From the NCBI RefSeq assembly GCF_001704275.1, contig NZ_CP011533.1, positions 4,030,001 through 4,094,000 on the forward strand: a stretch of DNA of 64,000 bases, in the 5' to 3' direction. Source of the DNA: Streptomyces noursei ATCC 11455. GTDB lineage: Bacteria > Actinomycetota > Actinomycetes > Streptomycetales > Streptomycetaceae. The notes under the pieces are model-generated. The model ran no database searches. It worked only from the letters and a program-made list of their open reading frames with translations, and was not told the origin of the DNA. Below are positions 59,610 through 64,000 of the stretch, one piece after another (position 1 is the first letter of the stretch; each line of letters begins with the position of its first letter). The position numbers and the translations under genes are program-made.

Positions 59610-62078
59610 ATGACGGACCCGGCGCAGACCGAAGTCGAGCAACCGGAGCCCGGCGGGCGGCGCGCCGGCGAGGCCGACCTGGAGGTGGCGCGGCGCGGCC
59701 TGACCGCCGCCGAGGTCGCCGAACGAGTGGCCAGGGGCGAGGTCAACGACGTCCCGGCGCGATCCTCCCGCTCGACCGCGGACATCGTCCGCGGCAACGT
59801 CTTCACCCGGTTCAACGCCATCATCGGCGTACTCTTCGTGATCATCCTGATCGTCGGGCCGATCCAGGACGGCCTGTTCGGCTTCGTCATCATCGCCAAC
59901 ACCGGCATCGGCATCCTCCAGGAACTGCGCGCCAAGAAGACCCTGGACAGCCTGGCCCTGATCGGCGAGGCCCGGCCGACCGTCCGCCGCGACGGGAGGG
60001 CCGCCGAGATCCCCACCTCCGAGGTGGTCCTCGACGACGTCATCGAGCTCGGCCCGGGCGACAAGGTGATCGTCGACGGCGAGGTGCTGGAGACCGACGG
60101 CCTGGAGATCGACGAGTCGCTGCTGACCGGCGAGGCGGACCCGGTGCTGAAGAAGCCGGGCGACCCGGTGATGTCCGGCAGCTTCGTCGTCGCGGGCGGC
60201 GGCGCGTTCACCGCGACCAAGGTCGGCCGGGCGGCGTACGCGACGCAGCTCGCCGAGGAGGCCAGCCGGTTCACCCTGGTCCACTCCGAACTGCGCTCCG
60301 GCATCAGCCAGATCCTCAAGTACGTGACCTGGATGATGATCCCGACCGCGCTGGGGCTGATCTGCAGTCATCTGCTGACCCTGGGGCTGCCGGTCGACGC
60401 CGCGGTCCGGCGGATGGTCGCCGGGATCGTGCCGATGATCCCCGAGGGGCTGGTGCTGCTGACCTCGGTCGCCTTCGCCATCGGCGTCGTCCGGCTCGGC
60501 CGCCAGCAGTGCCTGGTGCAGGAGCTGCCGGCGATCGAGGGGCTGGCCCGGGTGGACGTGGTCTGCCTGGACAAGACCGGCACGCTGACCGAGGGCGGCA
60601 TGGACGTCAGCGAACTGCGCCCCCTGGGCGACGGCGCTCCGCGGCCGCAAGGCGACAGTGCTCCGCGGCCGCAGAGCGGCCACGAAACGACCCGCCTGCG
60701 GCAGGTGCTCGGCGCCTTCGGTGCCTCCGACCCGCGCCCCAACGCCTCCCTCCAGGCCGTCGTCGACGCCTACCCGGCCCCCGACTCCTGGCGGTGCACC
60801 GGCACCCTGCCCTTCTCCTCCGCCCGCAAGTACAGCGGAGCGGCCTTCGAGGAGCCCGACGGGCAGCGCTCGTCCTGGCTGCTGGGTGCGCCGGACGTGC
60901 TGCTCCCCGACGACGACCCGGCGCTGCCCGAGATCGACCGGCTCAACTCCCAGGGCCTGCGCGTCCTGCTGCTGGCCGGCGCCACCCGGCCGCTGGACCA
61001 CCCCGACGTCGCCCACGAGGTGCGGCCGGCCGCCCTGGTCGTCCTGGAGCAGCGGCTGCGCCCGGACGCCCCCGAGACCCTGCGCTACTTCGCCGAACAG
61101 GGCGTCCAGGCCAAGGTGATCTCCGGCGACAACGCGGTGTCGGTGGGCGCGGTCGCCGGCAAACTGGGGCTGCCCGGTGCCGACGCGCCGGTGGACGCCC
61201 GGCACCTGCCGCACGACGACCCCGACGCGATGGCCCGGGCCCTCGAAGAGGGCGCCGTCTTCGGCCGGGTCACGCCCCAACAGAAGCGGGACATGGTCGG
61301 CGCGCTGCAGTCCCGCGGTCACCACGTGGCGATGACCGGCGACGGCGTCAACGACGTGCTGGCGCTCAAGGACGCCGACATCGGCGTCGCCATGGGCTCC
61401 GGCTCCGAGGCGACCCGGGCGGTGGCCCAGATCGTGCTGCTGAACAACAGCTTCGCGACCCTGCCGTCGGTGGTGGCGGAGGGCCGCCGGGTGATCGGCA
61501 ACATCACCCGGGTCGCGACCCTCTTCCTCACCAAGACCGTCTACTCGGTGCTGCTGGCCATCTTGGTGGCCTGCTGCCAGATCCCCTACCCGTACCTGCC
61601 CCGGCACCTGACGCTGCTGTCGACGCTGACCATCGGCGTCCCCGCCTTCTTCCTGGCGCTGGCGCCCAACAAGGAGCGCGCCCGCCCGCACTTCGTCCGC
61701 CGGGTGATGCGCTACGCCATCCCCTCCGGCCTCATCACCGGCCTCGCGGCGTTCACCACCTATCTGCTGGCCCGCGCCTACTACTCCGGCCCGGACGCCC
61801 TCTCCGCGCAGACCAGCGCCGCCACCCTGACCCTCTTCCTGGCCGCCCTGTACGTCCTGGGGATCATCGCCCGCCCGTACACCTGGTGGCGGATCGGCCT
61901 GGTGCTGCTGATGGGGCTGGGCTTCCTGATCGTCCTGGCGACGCCGTGGCTGCAGACCTTCTTCGCGCTGCGGCTGGTGGGGACGACGATGCCGTGGACG
62001 GCGGTGGCGATCGCGGCGGTGGCGGCGCTGCTGCTGGAGGTCACCTGGCGGTGGGTGGGGAAGCGGTTCCCGGCCTGA
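59610..62078 (+). CDS. P-type cation-transporting ATPase (CtpE-like)
   Basis: 822 aa. Actuator domain DGLEIDESLLTGEADPVLKK, M4 motif VPMIPEGLVLLTS, phosphorylation site DKTGTLTEGG, hinge TGDGVNDVLALKDADIGVAMGSG, and ten hydrophobic helices with a Leu-rich C-terminal bundle. It resembles mycobacterial CtpE (calcium uptake) rather than heavy-metal pumps: no N-terminal CxxC. An in-frame 24-bp duplication (60627-60674) lies in the nucleotide-binding domain. ATG at 59610, with a TTGCCG/TATACC pair upstream as a possible promoter. Confidence 0.88.
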   Translation: MTDPAQTEVEQPEPGGRRAGEADLEVARRGLTAAEVAERVARGEVNDVPARSSRSTADIVRGNVFTRFNAIIGVLFVIILIVGPIQDGLFGFVIIANTGIGILQELRAKKTLDSLALIGEARPTVRRDGRAAEIPTSEVVLDDVIELGPGDKVIVDGEVLETDGLEIDESLLTGEADPVLKKPGDPVMSGSFVVAGGGAFTATKVGRAAYATQLAEEASRFTLVHSELRSGISQILKYVTWMMIPTALGLICSHLLTLGLPVDAAVRRMVAGIVPMIPEGLVLLTSVAFAIGVVRLGRQQCLVQELPAIEGLARVDVVCLDKTGTLTEGGMDVSELRPLGDGAPRPQGDSAPRPQSGHETTRLRQVLGAFGASDPRPNASLQAVVDAYPAPDSWRCTGTLPFSSARKYSGAAFEEPDGQRSSWLLGAPDVLLPDDDPALPEIDRLNSQGLRVLLLAGATRPLDHPDVAHEVRPAALVVLEQRLRPDAPETLRYFAEQGVQAKVISGDNAVSVGAVAGKLGLPGADAPVDARHLPHDDPDAMARALEEGAVFGRVTPQQKRDMVGALQSRGHHVAMTGDGVNDVLALKDADIGVAMGSGSEATRAVAQIVLLNNSFATLPSVVAEGRRVIGNITRVATLFLTKTVYSVLLAILVACCQIPYPYLPRHLTLLSTLTIGVPAFFLALAPNKERARPHFVRRVMRYAIPSGLITGLAAFTTYLLARAYYSGPDALSAQTSAATLTLFLAALYVLGIIARPYTWWRIGLVLLMGLGFLIVLATPWLQTFFALRLVGTTMPWTAVAIAAVAALLLEVTWRWVGKRFPA
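60627..60674 (+). repeat. 24-bp in-frame tandem duplication in the P-type ATPase
   Basis: Two near-identical 24-bp units encode GDGAPRPQ and GDSAPRPQ between the phosphorylation site and the nucleotide-binding domain. They sit in a likely loop. Confidence 0.75.
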
Positions 62079-62094
62079 GCGGGGGCCGGCCGGG

Positions 62095-62997
62095 TCAGGC
62101 CGCGGGGCGGCGCAGCACCTCGACGACGCTGGCGTAGCTGTCGGGGCCGTGCCCGGCCGCGGCGGCCCGCTCCATCAGTCCCTTGAGCAGTTCCGGCAGC
62201 GCGGTGTCCACCCCGCGCGCCGCCGCGGCGTGCAGCAGGTGCCCGACCGCGGCGATCTGGACGTCGACGGTGGCGTCGTCGCCCGGGTAGCGGCCGGCGT
62301 CGACCTGGGGCGCGTAGGTGTTCATGAAGCCGGTCACCGCGGTCAGCCAGCGGGTGGCGACCGGGGTGAAGGCGGTGGCCGCGGCCTGCCCGGTCGCCGC
62401 GGTCGGCCCGGCGCCGACCAGGGCGGTGCCGTGCAGCCAGCCGGTCAGGGTGGACCACATCAGGCCCAGCAGCGCGGCGTCGTAGAGGGACGCGAGCCCG
62501 GGGTCGGTGCCCAGGTGGAGCGGGTCGCCCAGGGCCTCCAGGGTGGCGCGGTGGGCGTCGAAGACCGCGCGTTCGCCGCTGTAGAGGAACATCATCTCCG
62601 GGCTGCCGACCCCGGGCGGGGTGGTCATCACGGCGCCGTCGAGGTAGCCGATGCCGTGCCCGGCGGCCCAGGCCGCGGCCTCGTCGGCCTGCTCGGGCGC
62701 TCCGGAGGTGAGGTTGACCAGCTGCCTGCCGGCGAGTTTCCCGGCGACCGGGTCGAGGACGGCGTGCACCGCCGGGTAGTCCAGGACGCACACCAGGGTC
62801 AGCGGACTGGCCGCGACCGCCTCGGCGACGCTCCCGGCCACCCGTGCGCCCCGCGCGGCCAGTGCCTCGGCCCGGCCCGGGGAACGGTTCCAGACGGTGG
62901 TCGGGTGTCCCCGGTCCAGCAGCGCGCCGGCCAGTGCCGAGCCCATCGAACCCAGTCCGACGACGGTCACGGCCGGTCGGTCATTTTGCGTGCGCAT
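62095..62997 (-). CDS. NADPH-dependent imine-reductase-like enzyme
   Basis: About 300 aa of the 6-phosphogluconate-dehydrogenase-like fold: N-terminal Rossmann domain VTVVGLGSMGSALAGALLDR, TVWNRSPGRAEALAA, then MTTPPGVGSPEMMFLYSGE and a helical C-terminal domain. The interdomain helix carries LASLYDAALLGLMWSTLTGW with Asp where imine reductases have the catalytic Asp or Tyr. It may reduce cyclic imines; beta-hydroxyacid dehydrogenase is the alternative, but the NLTSG motif lacks the usual Lys context. ATG at 62997 with GGGAG upstream. Divergent from the GlxA-type regulator. Confidence 0.82.
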   Translation of the reverse strand: MRTQNDRPAVTVVGLGSMGSALAGALLDRGHPTTVWNRSPGRAEALAARGARVAGSVAEAVAASPLTLVCVLDYPAVHAVLDPVAGKLAGRQLVNLTSGAPEQADEAAAWAAGHGIGYLDGAVMTTPPGVGSPEMMFLYSGERAVFDAHRATLEALGDPLHLGTDPGLASLYDAALLGLMWSTLTGWLHGTALVGAGPTAATGQAAATAFTPVATRWLTAVTGFMNTYAPQVDAGRYPGDDATVDVQIAAVGHLLHAAAARGVDTALPELLKGLMERAAAAGHGPDSYASVVEVLRRPAA

Positions 62998-63129
62998 CCC
63001 ACAACTCCCTTGTTCCTGCGTCAAGATCACGTACCGGAACGTTCGCAGCCGTGGGGCCGTCGGCGACAGTGACGGGAATGACGCCCGGCACCAAATTCCT
63101 GCCACCCCGCCGGCCCGTACGCTCCCCTC

Positions 63130-64000
63130 ATGAACCCCGTACGTCCCACCGGCCCCGGGCCGGCCGCCCGCCCCGCCGGCCCGGGGACCGTCGCCGTGGT
63201 CGTCCCCGCCGGCATCGGCCTCCCCTCCTGGGACCTCTACGAACTGAGCATCCCGTGCACGGTCTTCGGGAAGCCCCAGCCGGACCTGGCCGACCCCTGG
63301 TACGACCTGCGGCTGTGCACCTACGACGACGGGACCGGACCCGCGCCGGCCGGGCTGACCCTGCACACCCCGCACGGGCTCGACGACCTGGCCGGCGCCG
63401 CCACCGTCATCGTCCCCTCCGTCCCCGACGCCTGCGTGGAGGACGGCGTTCCGCTACCCGTGCCGCTGGTCGCCGCCCTGCGCCGGGCCCACCGGGCCGG
63501 CGCGCGCGTGGTGTCGCTGTGCACCGGCGCCTTCGCGCTCGCCGAGGCGGGACTGCTCGACGGGCGGCGGGCCACCGCCCACTGGCAGCACACCGCCCAA
63601 CTCGCCGCCCGCTACCCGGAGGTGACGGTCGACGACGCGGTCCTCTATGTGGACGAGGGCGACGTCCTGACCAGTGCCGGGCTCACCGCCGGGCTCGACC
63701 TGTGCCTCCACCTCGTCCGCCGGGACCTGGGCGCCAAGGTCGCCAACCAGCTCGCCCGCCGGATGGTCGTGCCGGCCCACCGACCCGGCGGCCAGGCCCA
63801 GTTCATCGACCTGTCGGTCCCCGCCGCCGACGACGAGGGCCTGGCCCCGGTACTGGACTGGGCGCGCGCCCGCTTGGACCGGCCGCTGACCGTCGACGAC
63901 CTGGCCCGCCGGGCGGCGCTGAGCCCCCGGACCCTCTACCGGCGCCTCCAGGCCGCGACCGGCACCACCCCGCTGCAGTGGCTGCTCAACCAGCGGCTGG
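63130..64000 (+). CDS. GlxA-type AraC-family regulator (cut at the right edge)
   Basis: Partial; at least 290 aa. N-terminal DJ-1/PfpI-like domain (VAVVVPAGIGLPSWDLYELS, SLCTGAFALAEAGLLDGRRA with the Cys, TAHWQHTAQLAARYPEV) and the start of an AraC HTH (VDDLARRAALSPRTLYRRLQAATGTTPLQWLL) running off the window. Of the FtrA/GlxA group that regulates in response to metabolites. ATG at 63130. Divergent from the imine-reductase-like gene, which it may control. Confidence 0.9.
   Translation, partial: MNPVRPTGPGPAARPAGPGTVAVVVPAGIGLPSWDLYELSIPCTVFGKPQPDLADPWYDLRLCTYDDGTGPAPAGLTLHTPHGLDDLAGAATVIVPSVPDACVEDGVPLPVPLVAALRRAHRAGARVVSLCTGAFALAEAGLLDGRRATAHWQHTAQLAARYPEVTVDDAVLYVDEGDVLTSAGLTAGLDLCLHLVRRDLGAKVANQLARRMVVPAHRPGGQAQFIDLSVPAADDEGLAPVLDWARARLDRPLTVDDLARRAALSPRTLYRRLQAATGTTPLQWLLNQRL

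Overview
The window is a 64 kb stretch of chromosome from a high-GC filamentous actinomycete, almost certainly a Streptomyces. The evidence is extreme third-position G+C, frequent GTG and TTG starts, TGA stops, mycothiol-type (MDMPI/DinB) domains, a DmdR-type iron regulator, F420-type enzymes, and a gene order (sigma factor, purU, dmdR-SIS, pdxH, citrate synthase, atu/liu-like cluster, serC) that I recall from Streptomyces core chromosomes but could not check here. I see no rRNA or tRNA gene, no CRISPR array, no insertion sequence and no phage genes.

Layout. (1) 1-7 kb: a sigma-70-family factor overlapped by an anti-sigma/MDMPI fusion that carries a one-base frameshift; purU; a conserved protein of unknown function; a lipoprotein of the branched-chain-type solute-binding family; and a proline-rich single-pass membrane protein. 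(2) 7-13.9 kb: a HTH-TPR regulator with a strong upstream palindrome, diverging from a primase/polymerase-like protein; a two-gene ABC transporter; and a 14-helix MFS exporter with a structured leader. (3) 14-18.5 kb: two related membrane proteins with a repeated extracytoplasmic domain, then a lipoprotein. (4) 18.5-26 kb: an alpha/beta-hydrolase-fold protein lacking the usual Ser nucleophile, dmdR1, a SIS-domain protein, a PAS/GAF-like sensor, pdxH, and a citrate-synthase paralogue with Glu at the usual catalytic Asp.

(5) 26.0-26.6 kb: the most unusual DNA. Two inverted copies of a repeat element lie between convergent genes. Each copy has 18-bp tandem units and a very long perfect hairpin. 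The stems differ between the copies but the 13-nt loop and its closing GGAC/GTCC are identical. (6) 26.6-37.1 kb: one long leftward catabolic cluster (TetR, enoyl-CoA hydratase, AMP-dependent acid-CoA ligase, acyl-CoA dehydrogenase, biotin carboxylase, carboxyltransferase, AtuA, TIGR03084-type protein), mostly with 4-bp overlaps. It looks like an acyl activation, dehydrogenation, carboxylation and hydration route for branched or terpenoid acids.

(7) 37.4-41.4 kb: an accessory patch. It holds a Tat-exported aerolysin/ETX-MTX2-like protein, a second HTH-TPR regulator with an A+T-rich palindromic promoter element, five tiny translationally coupled genes and a possible GntR remnant. (8) 41.4-54.4 kb: DMT exporter/LysR pair, a large FAD/Fe-S dehydrogenase, FAD oxidoreductase/WYL regulator pair, serC, an F420-type oxidoreductase, a secreted beta-propeller, a GDSL hydrolase and an aldo/keto reductase. 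(9) 54.3-64 kb: a 28-residue membrane peptide, thpR, an MFS/MarR operon, a ribbon-helix-helix protein, a purine permease, a DUF2530-like protein, a CtpE-like P-type ATPase, an imine-reductase-like enzyme and, cut by the window edge, a GlxA-type AraC regulator.

Functions are assigned by recognising families and motifs by eye. No database search was possible.
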